Of a stretch of 34,571 nt of DNA, positions 24,263 through 31,938 are shown in pieces (position 1 is the first letter of the stretch; each line of letters begins with the position of its first letter). The DNA is from Planctomycetota bacterium (GTDB lineage Bacteria > Planctomycetota > Planctomycetia > Pirellulales > Pirellulaceae), in assembly GCA_026692885.1 (NCBI GenBank), contig JAPLNJ010001226.1, positions 1 to 34,571 on the forward strand. The letters are read 5' to 3'. The notes under the pieces were generated by a model, which saw nothing but the letters and a program-made list of their open reading frames with translations, made no database searches and had not been told where the DNA came from. The position numbers and the translations under genes are program-made.

Positions 24263-25477
24263 TCAAGCTTTCAAGCCGGTCAGATCAAAGTCCAGCTTCT
24301 TGTTCTCTTTGAGCAACTCGTCCATGGTCAGGCAGCAACGGCGGGCACTGGCCTCGCGGCCGAGCACGGCGGTCAGTGTGTCGTCACCGGCCTGTTGTGC
24401 AGTCGAGTTCTCGAACCGCCCTTGGACGATGCTGTCGTAGAACGTGGCGATGTTGCGGATCGCACCCTGGTCATACAGGCTCACGACTTCGCCGCCGCCA
24501 TAGTGCTTCGGGCCGCCCCGCAGATAGGACTTGCCGCGATAGGAAATCAGCGCGGAGGCCACCTCGCCGTACACGTCCGCCTTGAGCGCCCACTCGAGCT
24601 GGTTTTGCAGAGACTGACAGCGGTGCGTCCAGAGCAGGCCGTCCGCGAACTCGTAGGTGACCAGGTAAACCTCCCGGAAATCCGTACGCGGCGCGGCGCG
24701 GACGACGCGCGTCTGGCCGATGGCGCTTACCGGACGGCGGCCCACAATCCAGAGCACGGCATTGATCGAGTGGATGCCGAGTTCGTTGATGACATCGCCC
24801 GACAAGGCCGTGAAGGGCGTCCACCTGCGCAGCCGGTCCTCGGGAGTGTTGATCACTGGCTCGCCCCACGGGACCGCGAAGCCGACGCTGTCAATGTGCG
24901 CCAATTTGCCGACGCCGCCCTCGTGGATGCGTTTGACGACATCGATATTCACCGGGTCCGTCCACATCTGGTAATCCACGAGGTAGCAGAGCTTCTTCTG
25001 CGTCGCGAGTTTCCCGGCGGCCTGAACCTTCAGCGCCCCCGGCACGTCGACGGCTACCGGCTTGGCCGCATACACGTGACACCCGGCCTCGACGGCCGCG
25101 TAGCCGTGGTCGGGATGGAAGTGGGGGATGTTGACGACCGTCACGGCCTCGACACCGCCGCTGGCGAGCAGCCGTTGATGCGCATCCAGTCCTGAGAACC
25201 GGCGCGCCGCATCCACGCCGAACTTGTCGCCAGCCTGCGCGACGCGCTCGGGGAAGTAATCCGCCACACCGACAATCTCATAGCCGCCGTGTTGTGCAAA
25301 CAGGCCGCCCAGCCACGCTCCGCGGCCGCCACAGCCAATGAGGCCAAGCTTGATTTTGCGATTCGGAGCAGGAGGCGTCTCCGCGGCGGACGCCAACCCG
25401 GACACCGCCACCGCGGCCCCGGCCGCAAATGCGCCGCCGAGGAATTGGCGACGAGGAAAATGCTGTTGATCGTGCAT
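24263..25477 (-). CDS. Tat-exported Gfo/Idh/MocA oxidoreductase (AKP variant)
   Basis: 404 residues from ATG at 25477, with AAAGGA 5 nt upstream. A Tat signal is present (PRRQFLGGAFAAGAAVAV, residues 8-25). The Rossmann domain follows (KLGLIGCGGRGAWLGG, glycine motif at about 48-53), then the C-terminal substrate domain. The usual EKP motif, whose lysine acts in catalysis, reads AKP (138-140); Lys is kept. HxxN-type residues occur in ELGIHSINAVLW. Family enzymes oxidise or reduce sugars and their derivatives with NAD(P). As the Tat pathway moves folded proteins, the cofactor is probably carried out tightly bound, as in Zymomonas glucose-fructose oxidoreductase. It is the last gene of a probable operon with a second oxidoreductase (39 nt upstream) and a GH95 fucosidase. 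Confidence 0.88.
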   Translation of the reverse strand: MHDQQHFPRRQFLGGAFAAGAAVAVSGLASAAETPPAPNRKIKLGLIGCGGRGAWLGGLFAQHGGYEIVGVADYFPERVAQAGDKFGVDAARRFSGLDAHQRLLASGGVEAVTVVNIPHFHPDHGYAAVEAGCHVYAAKPVAVDVPGALKVQAAGKLATQKKLCYLVDYQMWTDPVNIDVVKRIHEGGVGKLAHIDSVGFAVPWGEPVINTPEDRLRRWTPFTALSGDVINELGIHSINAVLWIVGRRPVSAIGQTRVVRAAPRTDFREVYLVTYEFADGLLWTHRCQSLQNQLEWALKADVYGEVASALISYRGKSYLRGGPKHYGGGEVVSLYDQGAIRNIATFYDSIVQGRFENSTAQQAGDDTLTAVLGREASARRCCLTMDELLKENKKLDFDLTGLKA

Positions 25478-25516
25478 GGTAGTCCTTTCTGGTGTTGAAC
25501 GTCGGTTGTAAACGGG

Positions 25517-26914
25517 TTAGATCTCGGTCCACCTGCCCGGAATTGGGGTTGGGAACCGCCCCTCCGCATCCAACTTCACGGGTGGAGGGCTGTCGTGGTC
25601 CAGTTGGTCGATGTTCGGGACGAATTGGAAGTCTGAGGCAAGCATCTGCTCCCAGGTAATCACCTTTCCCATATGCACGGCCGCGCGACCCATCAGGGCG
25701 GCGTAGTTGGCGTAGACCGCCCGCTGCGTTTCATTGTGCGGCCGGTCCTTGCGGATGGCATCCAGCAGGACTGCCCACTCGTATTCGTGCAGCGGTTTCG
25801 TCTCTGGCGTGGCCTTCCAGGTGATGTTGGTCTTGTCGATACGCTGATCCTTGTACGTGTGCGCATCACTCCGATGGACGGCGCCGGAGAATTGCGCGGC
25901 GCAGTGCGTGGCGTGCAGGTAGGTGACGAAATCGGTCTTGCCGTTGGGCCCGGCCGCGCCGTCGATTCGGGCAATGGCGCCGTCGGGGAAGGTATATTCC
26001 ATCGCGTAGGCATGGTGATTCTGGCCGCCGTCGTTGGCCCGCGGCTCCCAGCCACCCAAGCCCTGCACGGCGACCGGCCAGGCATCCTTGATCCAGCAGC
26101 ATTCGTCGATCTGGTGAATCAGCATGTCGATCATGATCCCCGCGGCCGGCCAGAGGAGGCTGGACCGCGCACCACCTGCGGCCTGCCACAGCAGGTCACT
26201 TTCGCCTTCGGGCTTCTTGGGCATTCCTCCCACGGCACGGAACAGCCGATAGGCGCGGATGAACGGGACCTCGCCCAGTTCTCCGGCCCGGATCTTGTCG
26301 ATCAGTTGTTGGCGGTTGGGCGAATGGCGGCACATCAGTCCGGCGCCGATCTTCAGCCGCTTCTTTTCAGCCGCTTCGCCCGCCCGGAGCATCCGCTTCA
26401 GGCCGCCGGGGTCGGAGGCGAAGGTCTTTTCCATGAAGACGTTCAGGCCCTTCTCGACCGCATAGTCCAGGTGGACCGGCCGGAAGCCGGCGTGCGTCGT
26501 CAACAGAGCCACGTCGCCGGGCCGCAGGCAATCGATCGCCTTGCGGTAGGCGTCGAAGCCGACGAACCGCCGCTCGGACGGGACATCGACGTGATCGGCG
26601 AACCGCTTGCTGAGGTTGTCGTGGGCTGTCGTTAGGCGGCTCTCACGAACGTCGGCCATCGCCACGAGCTTGACCGGTCCGCCGGATTCCGGGCGTCCCG
26701 CGGCCGAGATCGCGTTGCCCACCGCGCCGCTGCCACGGCCACCACAGCCAATGAGCGCCAGGCGAATCGTGTTGTCCTCGGCGGCGTGGACTTGGGGAAC
26801 GGTCATCCCTGCCAGAATCGAGCCGGCCACCACCGTGCCGCCGACTTTCAGGACGTCGCGCCGCGAACTCTTCGAGGCGGACAAGGGCCGTGACGAGTTG
26901 TTGTCCCTAAACAT
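25517..26914 (-). CDS. Tat-exported Gfo/Idh/MocA oxidoreductase (EKT variant)
   Basis: 465 residues. The Tat signal SSRRDVLKVGGTVVAGSILA (about 16-35) precedes a Rossmann domain with LALIGCGGRGSGAVGN. The catalytic-lysine motif reads EKT in VFMEKTFASD, where EKP is usual. The C-terminal domain includes MLIHQIDECCWI and LGGWEPRANDGGQNHHAYAM, which resembles the metal- and sugar-contacting histidines of the family. It ends just before the next oxidoreductase gene and starts 63 nt after the GH95 gene, so the three are probably co-transcribed. The pairing of two distinct exported oxidoreductases with a fucosidase suggests oxidation of the released sugar or of the glycan end; the substrate is inferred from context only. 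Confidence 0.88.
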   Translation of the reverse strand: MFRDNNSSRPLSASKSSRRDVLKVGGTVVAGSILAGMTVPQVHAAEDNTIRLALIGCGGRGSGAVGNAISAAGRPESGGPVKLVAMADVRESRLTTAHDNLSKRFADHVDVPSERRFVGFDAYRKAIDCLRPGDVALLTTHAGFRPVHLDYAVEKGLNVFMEKTFASDPGGLKRMLRAGEAAEKKRLKIGAGLMCRHSPNRQQLIDKIRAGELGEVPFIRAYRLFRAVGGMPKKPEGESDLLWQAAGGARSSLLWPAAGIMIDMLIHQIDECCWIKDAWPVAVQGLGGWEPRANDGGQNHHAYAMEYTFPDGAIARIDGAAGPNGKTDFVTYLHATHCAAQFSGAVHRSDAHTYKDQRIDKTNITWKATPETKPLHEYEWAVLLDAIRKDRPHNETQRAVYANYAALMGRAAVHMGKVITWEQMLASDFQFVPNIDQLDHDSPPPVKLDAEGRFPTPIPGRWTEI

Positions 26915-26977
26915 AATCTTCTCCCGTGTTGAGTGATGAAGCTTTCCCTTCTATCGATGCATCGCGTTGAAACCACC

Positions 26978-29272
26978 TCATTCCTGACGAATGTCCGCCT
27001 TTTCCGACCTCACTTTCTTCACCTCGCCGTTGACGCGAATCAGCACGTCCCGCGGCTCGGATGAGGCAAGGCGGTAGTTCGTCACTTTGCCCTCCTTCCA
27101 GTCGATGTCGACCGCCAGCCCACCGCGGGCGCGCAGGCCCTTGACCGAGCCGGTGGCCCATGCGGAAGGCAAAGCGGGAAGAAAATGAACGAGAAATGCT
27201 GGCGTACCGGACCAAGTGCTTTCCTTGTTCGAACCACCATCTCCTGACGGGAAATCGGCAGCACCTAAATGGGACTGGAGAAGCATTTCACAGACTCCTG
27301 CCGCGTACCCGAAGTTGCCGTCGATCTGGAACGGCGGATGGGTATCGAACAGGTTGGGCGTGATCTGGGATTTGACCATTTCATTCAGGATCTTGTACGC
27401 CCGATTCCCATCGTGAAGACGTGCCCAGATGCAGATCTTCCACGCGCGGCTCCAGCCCGTGGATCCATCCCCTCGCGCATTCATGGAGACTTTCGCTCCC
27501 TCGGCCAGCTGGGGCGTGGTCAACGGCGAGACTTGGCGGCCGGGGTGAATGGCGATCATGTGGGAAAGATGCCGGTGCTGGTCTTTCGGATCGTCCAGGT
27601 CCTCCGCCCACTCCTGGAGTTGGCCCCACTTCCCGATCTTCGGCCCCAGCAAACGCTTTCTCATCGACTCGACCTTGCCGCGGAAGGCCTCGTCCGTTCC
27701 CAGCGCTCGGGAAGCTTCCAGATAGTTCGTGAACAGATCGTAGACGAGTTGCTGTTCATAGGAGTTGCCTTCGGCCCAGGGGCCGTGTTCCGGGGACTGG
27801 CTCTTGGGGCTGACGAGCGCTCCGCCAGGCCCGTCCTTCAGGTAATCTTCCCAGAACTCGCACAGCTCCTTGAGGATGGGATAGGCCCGTGTTTCGAGGT
27901 ATCGCCGGTCCATGGTAAAGGCATAGTGATCCCAGATATTCTGAGCGATCCAGGCCGCATCGCCCGGGACCCAGTGGTAGGTCGCGCCGCCGAAGATGCC
28001 GTTTTCCGACCGCGTCATCCAGCCCCGCGTGCCGAACTCCTTCTTGGTCGCGTCGCGTCGGACCGGGATGACGGAATACAGCCACTCGGACAGCGGCAGG
28101 AAACACTCACCAAGATTGGCCGCGTCCACAAACCAGTAGTTCATCTGGACGTTGACGTCGCTGTGGTAGTCACACCTCCACGGCGGATTGTTGCTGTTGT
28201 TCCACAGGCCCTGCAGGTTGGCGGGCAGGTCGCCGGGCCGGGAACAACTGATCATCAGGTAGCGCGCGTATTGCATCAGCAGGACTTCCAGTTCAGGATC
28301 CCGAAGGCCCTTGCCGGAGTCCTCCACCTTGTGCCCGTCGTAGATCGACCCTTGCGAGACGATGGCCGCCGAGCCGCGATAGGCGGTCAGACGCTTGTCG
28401 GTGGGCAGTTGGCGAACCGCTTCCGCCGTGGCCCCGACATCCAGCATCAGACGGTCAAACAGCGATTTGTAGTCGGCTACGTGTGCCGACAGCAGATTGT
28501 CAAACGATGCTGCGACGGCCTTCTCCAGCCGTGCCGTGATCGCCTCGTGAGGAGGCTTGCCACGCCAGTTCTGGGTGCGCTGGTTGACGTAATCGGTGCC
28601 GGCATCGAGAAAGATGGTCAGCGCGTTGGCATTCGAGAACACGATCTTGCCGTCCTTGGCTTCCAGCGTGCCGCCCTCGTGCTGGACCACGACCTGAGCC
28701 TCGTAGTCGAGGACAATGCCATACGTCGCGTTCTTGCGGGACAGGCTATGGCTGTATCCTGCCACGGACCCTGTCGACGTGAGGCGGTTGCCCTGGGCGC
28801 TACTGTTTCCTTTGTGCGCGTCGGTCAGTGTGACCGTCCCTGAGTAGGAGCCGGGTTTGTCGGCGGTGAAACGAAACACCAGGACCTGGGCCGGACGGCT
28901 CGCCAAGTACTCCCGGCGATAAGTAACCTCGCCACTTTTGTACATGATCGTATGGACGGCGCGCTGGATGTCCAGCTCGCGGCGATAGTCCCGGCCATCC
29001 TGGTGACTGAACTCCAAGTGGACATCGCCAAACGCCTGATACGCGCCGGTATCTGTTTCATCGCCGATCCACAGGCTGTCCTCGTTGAACTGGATGTGTT
29101 CCTTCTGCATGCCGCCGAAGATCATGCAGCCCAACCGCCCGTTGCCGATCGGCAGGGCCTCCTGTTCCCATCTTGCGGCCGGCTTCTCGTACCACAGTTT
29201 CATCTCTGCCGCGTAACCGGTCGTACAAAACGCTACGGCCAGGAATGCGAATGCCTTGCTTCGAAAGATCAT
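26978..29272 (-). CDS. Secreted GH95 alpha-L-fucosidase-type glycoside hydrolase
   Basis: 764 residues from ATG at 29272, with AAAGGAGG 5 nt upstream. Signal peptide at 1-22 (AFAFLAVAFCTTGYAA). The GH95 layout is complete: an N-terminal beta-sandwich (WEQEALPIGNGRLGCMIFGG, QFNEDSLWIG), a linker, then the (alpha/alpha)6 barrel. Catalytic landmarks are NVQMNYW with Asn 374, SPEHG with Glu 495 (the likely acid), and FQIDGNFG with Asp 651, which in Bifidobacterium AfcA helps an asparagine act as base. At the position of the first asparagine of the AfcA pair this protein has Asp 372. GH95 enzymes are inverting 1,2-alpha-L-fucosidases, with some alpha-L-galactosidases, so either substrate is possible. 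First gene of the probable operon with two Tat-exported oxidoreductases. Confidence 0.92.
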   Translation of the reverse strand: MIFRSKAFAFLAVAFCTTGYAAEMKLWYEKPAARWEQEALPIGNGRLGCMIFGGMQKEHIQFNEDSLWIGDETDTGAYQAFGDVHLEFSHQDGRDYRRELDIQRAVHTIMYKSGEVTYRREYLASRPAQVLVFRFTADKPGSYSGTVTLTDAHKGNSSAQGNRLTSTGSVAGYSHSLSRKNATYGIVLDYEAQVVVQHEGGTLEAKDGKIVFSNANALTIFLDAGTDYVNQRTQNWRGKPPHEAITARLEKAVAASFDNLLSAHVADYKSLFDRLMLDVGATAEAVRQLPTDKRLTAYRGSAAIVSQGSIYDGHKVEDSGKGLRDPELEVLLMQYARYLMISCSRPGDLPANLQGLWNNSNNPPWRCDYHSDVNVQMNYWFVDAANLGECFLPLSEWLYSVIPVRRDATKKEFGTRGWMTRSENGIFGGATYHWVPGDAAWIAQNIWDHYAFTMDRRYLETRAYPILKELCEFWEDYLKDGPGGALVSPKSQSPEHGPWAEGNSYEQQLVYDLFTNYLEASRALGTDEAFRGKVESMRKRLLGPKIGKWGQLQEWAEDLDDPKDQHRHLSHMIAIHPGRQVSPLTTPQLAEGAKVSMNARGDGSTGWSRAWKICIWARLHDGNRAYKILNEMVKSQITPNLFDTHPPFQIDGNFGYAAGVCEMLLQSHLGAADFPSGDGGSNKESTWSGTPAFLVHFLPALPSAWATGSVKGLRARGGLAVDIDWKEGKVTNYRLASSEPRDVLIRVNGEVKKVRSEKADIRQE

Positions 29273-29411
29273 CAGAGCCTCCTTTGGTTGTTGACTACCG
29301 GTGGTGTCTGGTCAGGGCGCTGACTTGGTCGACGTTTCCGACTGCGCCAGATTACCGTCCTGCAAGGCCAGAAACAACCTCCCTCGGACCAACCCCATCC
29401 TGCTTGCAGAC

Positions 29412-29441
29412 TGGCAACGGCATCCGAGAGTCTGGTATACT
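29412..29441 (+). promoter_or_regulatory. Extended -10 promoter candidate for the toxin-antitoxin pair
   Basis: TATACT (29436-29441) is preceded by TG one base upstream (TGGTATACT), an extended -10 element. A weak -35 (TGGCAA, 29412-29417) lies 18 nt before it. The distance to the antitoxin start is 42 nt. Confidence 0.5.
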
Positions 29442-29483
29442 GTGAGGGCGTTGCCCGTGAGCACAACGACCGGGAGCCGAATC

Positions 29484-29696
29484 ATGCAACTGACGATGGA
29501 ACAACTTAGTGCCGCCGAGCGAGGCAACGCGGTGAGAATCGAAGCGGACGGAAAGGCGTTCGTCCTGCTCAGCCAGCGCGTCTACGAAGACTCGCTGGAT
29601 TACAGTCCCTGGACAGCCACGGAGATGGATCTGCTCGCCGACGAAGCCCTGGCATTGGTCTCCGGCGACGGACTGGACGAACTGGATGAAGCATGA
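29484..29696 (+). CDS. Antitoxin-like protein of a MazF/PemK-type module
   Basis: 70 residues from ATG at 29484, with GGGAG 7 nt upstream. The sequence (MQLTMEQLSAAERGNAVRIE, then DGKAFVLLSQRVYEDSLDY) forms a short beta-rich N-terminal half and an acidic C-terminal tail (LLADEALALVSGDGLDELDE). That is the usual build of antitoxins: a DNA- or dimer-contacting part and an acidic tail that covers a basic toxin. It does not match MazE or Phd clearly, so the class is inferred from the downstream toxin. The stop overlaps the toxin start by 4 nt (ATGA), typical of coupled translation. Antitoxins of this kind usually repress their own promoter. Confidence 0.75.
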   Translation: MQLTMEQLSAAERGNAVRIEADGKAFVLLSQRVYEDSLDYSPWTATEMDLLADEALALVSGDGLDELDEA

Positions 29697-30049
29697 ACAT
29701 TCAGCGTGGCGACGTACTGAAGGCCCGTTTCCCCCACGCCTCTGGCGAACGCGGAAAGAAACGCCCCGTGGTGGTAGTCCAGGCCGACGTCTACAACCAT
29801 CGTCTCCGCCATGCGGTGGTCGCGGAGATCACCGGCAATCTGGCGGACGCCGATGATCCGGCCTGTCTGTTTGTGGACAGTTCCACACCCGAAGCCAGGG
29901 CCGCGGGATTGAGTCGGGACTGTCTGATTTCGTGCTATCTGCTGACGCTGATGAGCGAAGACCGCTTGCAGGAACGCATCGGCAGATTGTCCACCGAGCT
30001 GCAGGCGAAGCTGGACAAGTGCCTGAAGGCGGCGCTGGGGCTGCCCTGA
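29693..30049 (+). CDS. MazF/PemK-type toxin endoribonuclease
   Basis: 118 residues from ATG at 29693, overlapping the antitoxin stop. The MazF/PemK fold is visible: the first strand MNIQRGDVLKARFPHASGE with the GDV motif and its loop, then KKRPVVVVQADVYN with the conserved RPVVVV run, the later SRDCLISCYLLTLMSEDRL, and a C-terminal helix typical of the family. MazF toxins cut mRNA at short sequence motifs; the one used here cannot be told. Length is usual for the family, and no key part appears missing. The module borders a truncated gene on the opposite strand, so it may have arrived with, or caused, that truncation. Confidence 0.88.
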   Translation: MNIQRGDVLKARFPHASGERGKKRPVVVVQADVYNHRLRHAVVAEITGNLADADDPACLFVDSSTPEARAAGLSRDCLISCYLLTLMSEDRLQERIGRLSTELQAKLDKCLKAALGLP

Positions 30050-30050
30050 T

Positions 30051-30284
30051 GAGTCCTAGCCCGTATTTCGTGACGTACTTCCTGCCCGCCTTGATGCCCA
30101 GAAGGTGCTTGGCGAATCGAATGCGGATCTTCTCCCCTGTCATGCCCACGTAGACGCAAGGCTTGCCTCCAACCGGGTCGTAGTCGGGGTTCTTCTCCTT
30201 GAACTGGCGACTCTTCCTCAGAATCTTGGGACTAAGACGGATGACGTAAACCCTGTGATGCTGAGATTTCTTCTTTTCTGCCAC
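30051..30284 (-). pseudogene. GIY-YIG-like nuclease gene, 3'-truncated at the toxin gene
   Basis: From ATG at 30284 about 78 residues are recognisable: RVYVIRLSPKILRKSRQF, then NPDYDPVGGKPCVYVGMTG and RFAKHLLGIKAGRKYVTKYG. This is the family of small GIY-YIG-type proteins in which VYV...CVYVGMTG gives the GIY/YIG-like strands. Intact members continue for about 40 residues after KYGL, including an expected catalytic glutamate. Here, past KYGLGL, the frame runs into the reverse complement of the toxin gene and encodes unrelated low-complexity sequence. Recognisable sequence ends within 2 nt of the toxin stop codon, so the gene seems to have been cut where the module joined. Not likely functional. 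Confidence 0.6.
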
Positions 30285-30321
30285 GCTTGCCTCGCCGTCA
30301 TGCTTAATGATGGCGTCTCTT

Positions 30322-31773
30322 TCAAAGTGTCCAACCCTGGCGATACTCGCGCCGGACGTATTGATTCAAATCGGGCCGGTTCGTCGATTTCATGGCGACG
30401 CCGTCCCACCCGACGGGATTGTTCAACCCGGCGCGCATGGCGAGGTGCCCGACCAGCATCATTTCCAGACAGGGGCCGGAGAACGAGGCGAAGCCCGAAA
30501 AGGTCGGCCCGCCGCCCGCTTTGCACGCGCTGAGGAAGTCGCCCATGATCCCGCCGACGGGACGCGGCAGCGTTTTCTCTGGCAGCGTGAACTCCTTGCG
30601 CCGCGATTCGGGAAGGAGCACGGGAGCCCCACCGTGCGAGCTGCAGGTGATCATGCCCCTCTCGCCCACGAATAGGTTGCCCGCGCCACTGCGGCTCTTG
30701 GCCAGTTCGGGATCGAGTTGCTCAAGCTGGGCAAATGCCGCGGGAAGGTTCGGACGCGTCTGGGTTGGTTTCCCGTCCGCCCCTTTGTAGCTTCCGTCGG
30801 TGTTCGGCTGGTTGCCTTCGTGCCAGAAGACGGAGATCGGCGGCAAGTCGCCCCGTTGTGGGAAGTCGTAGCGAACCGTGCTCCACCGCGGGAAGCGATC
30901 TTCGCTGACATCGCCCACGTCCAGCAACTCGACACGCTGCGGATAGCCCAGTTTCAAGGCAAAGCACACGGCATCCATCGAGTGCGTGCCCCAGCCGCCT
31001 AGCGAGCCGGTGCCGAAGTCGCACCAGCCGTGCCAGGGGCGATACACGGAACTGAACGGCCGCTCGCGGGCCGGCCCGAGCCAAGCGTCCCAATCGAGTC
31101 CCGCGGGCACGGGTTGCGGCTCCGGCTTGGGCAGGCTGCCGCCAAACCGATTGGCGAAGCTGTGCCACGCATGGACTTCGAGCAACTTGCCGATCGCGCC
31201 GGCCGCAATCCATTCCGCCAGCGTCTGGTGGCCGCCCGTGCCGGAGCCCTGGTTGCCCATCTGCGTGGCGACCTTGGACTGTCGGGCAGCCTCGCCCAGA
31301 GCCCGTGCCTCGGCAATGTGATGGACCAGCGGCTTTTCGCAGTAGACGTGCTTGCCGAGCTTGATGGCCATCATAGACGGACAGGCGTGCTGGTGGTCGG
31401 GCGTGGCGATCAGCACCAGGTCAACCTCCTTGTGCAGCTTGTCGTACATCGCCCGGTAGTCGCTGAACGTCTTGATTCGCGCCGGATCGAAATCCTGCAG
31501 CTTCGCCTTCTCAGCGGCTGCCGCGAGATTCTTCAAGGCCCGGCCCAGATTGCCCTGATCCGGCTCAACCAGGGCGACATAGTTGAGATCCCGGCTGAGG
31601 CCTTGCAGATACAGGCCCCGACCGCCGCAGCCGATGGCCGCCACGTTGAGTTTCCTGCTCGGCTTCCCATCGGCCAAAACCGCCGGAACCGGAAAACAGT
31701 GCGCAGCGGCTACCGCTGCCGCCAGCGAACCAACACCCTTGAGCACGTCACGACGGGACAAAAGCTTGGTCAT
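30322..31773 (-). CDS. Tat-exported Gfo/Idh/MocA oxidoreductase (EKP form)
   Basis: 483 residues from ATG at 31773, with AGGAG 8 nt upstream; an in-frame start 10 codons earlier is less likely. The Tat signal is LSRRDVLKGVGSLAAAVAAA (5-24). The Rossmann motif is VAAIGCGGRGLYLQGL, and the catalytic-lysine motif is the standard form, VYCEKPLVHH. The long C-terminal half contains WHGWCDFGTGSLGGWGTHSM, common in the planctomycete branch of this family, whose histidines lie near the active site. Longer than the other two oxidoreductases in the window and more divergent from them, so it probably has another substrate. It lies 165 nt downstream of the HzsA/HEAT gene on the same strand, with 13-nt repeats between them, so co-transcription is possible but uncertain. 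Confidence 0.9.
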   Translation of the reverse strand: MTKLLSRRDVLKGVGSLAAAVAAAHCFPVPAVLADGKPSRKLNVAAIGCGGRGLYLQGLSRDLNYVALVEPDQGNLGRALKNLAAAAEKAKLQDFDPARIKTFSDYRAMYDKLHKEVDLVLIATPDHQHACPSMMAIKLGKHVYCEKPLVHHIAEARALGEAARQSKVATQMGNQGSGTGGHQTLAEWIAAGAIGKLLEVHAWHSFANRFGGSLPKPEPQPVPAGLDWDAWLGPARERPFSSVYRPWHGWCDFGTGSLGGWGTHSMDAVCFALKLGYPQRVELLDVGDVSEDRFPRWSTVRYDFPQRGDLPPISVFWHEGNQPNTDGSYKGADGKPTQTRPNLPAAFAQLEQLDPELAKSRSGAGNLFVGERGMITCSSHGGAPVLLPESRRKEFTLPEKTLPRPVGGIMGDFLSACKAGGGPTFSGFASFSGPCLEMMLVGHLAMRAGLNNPVGWDGVAMKSTNRPDLNQYVRREYRQGWTL

Positions 31774-31827
31774 TGCGTTTTCTCCTATTCTCATGTGTTC
31801 CACACGTTCAAACTCAAGGGTTTCAAA

Positions 31828-31928
31828 ACCCTAATCTTTCACCCTAATCTTTCACCCTAATCTCTTCCCCCATCTCGTGCGTGTCGGCAGGCAACGCGGC
31901 GGCCGGAAGATTAGGTGAAAGATCAGGG
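31828..31928. repeat. 13-nt tandem repeat with a facing inverted copy
   Basis: ACCCTAATCTTTC occurs at 31828-31840 and 31841-31853, with a degenerate third unit at 31854-31866. An inverted, slightly diverged pair reads GAAGATTAGGTGAAAGATCA then GGG at 31906-31928. The two sides can pair around a GC-rich centre. It fills the gap between the HzsA/HEAT gene and the oxidoreductase gene and may attenuate transcription between them. Confidence 0.7.
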
Positions 31929-31938
31929 AATTATCGGT

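Noticed and set aside
31828..31866. CRISPR-like array in the 13-nt repeats.
   Set aside because: The units are directly adjacent with no spacers and are too short. No cas gene is in the window.
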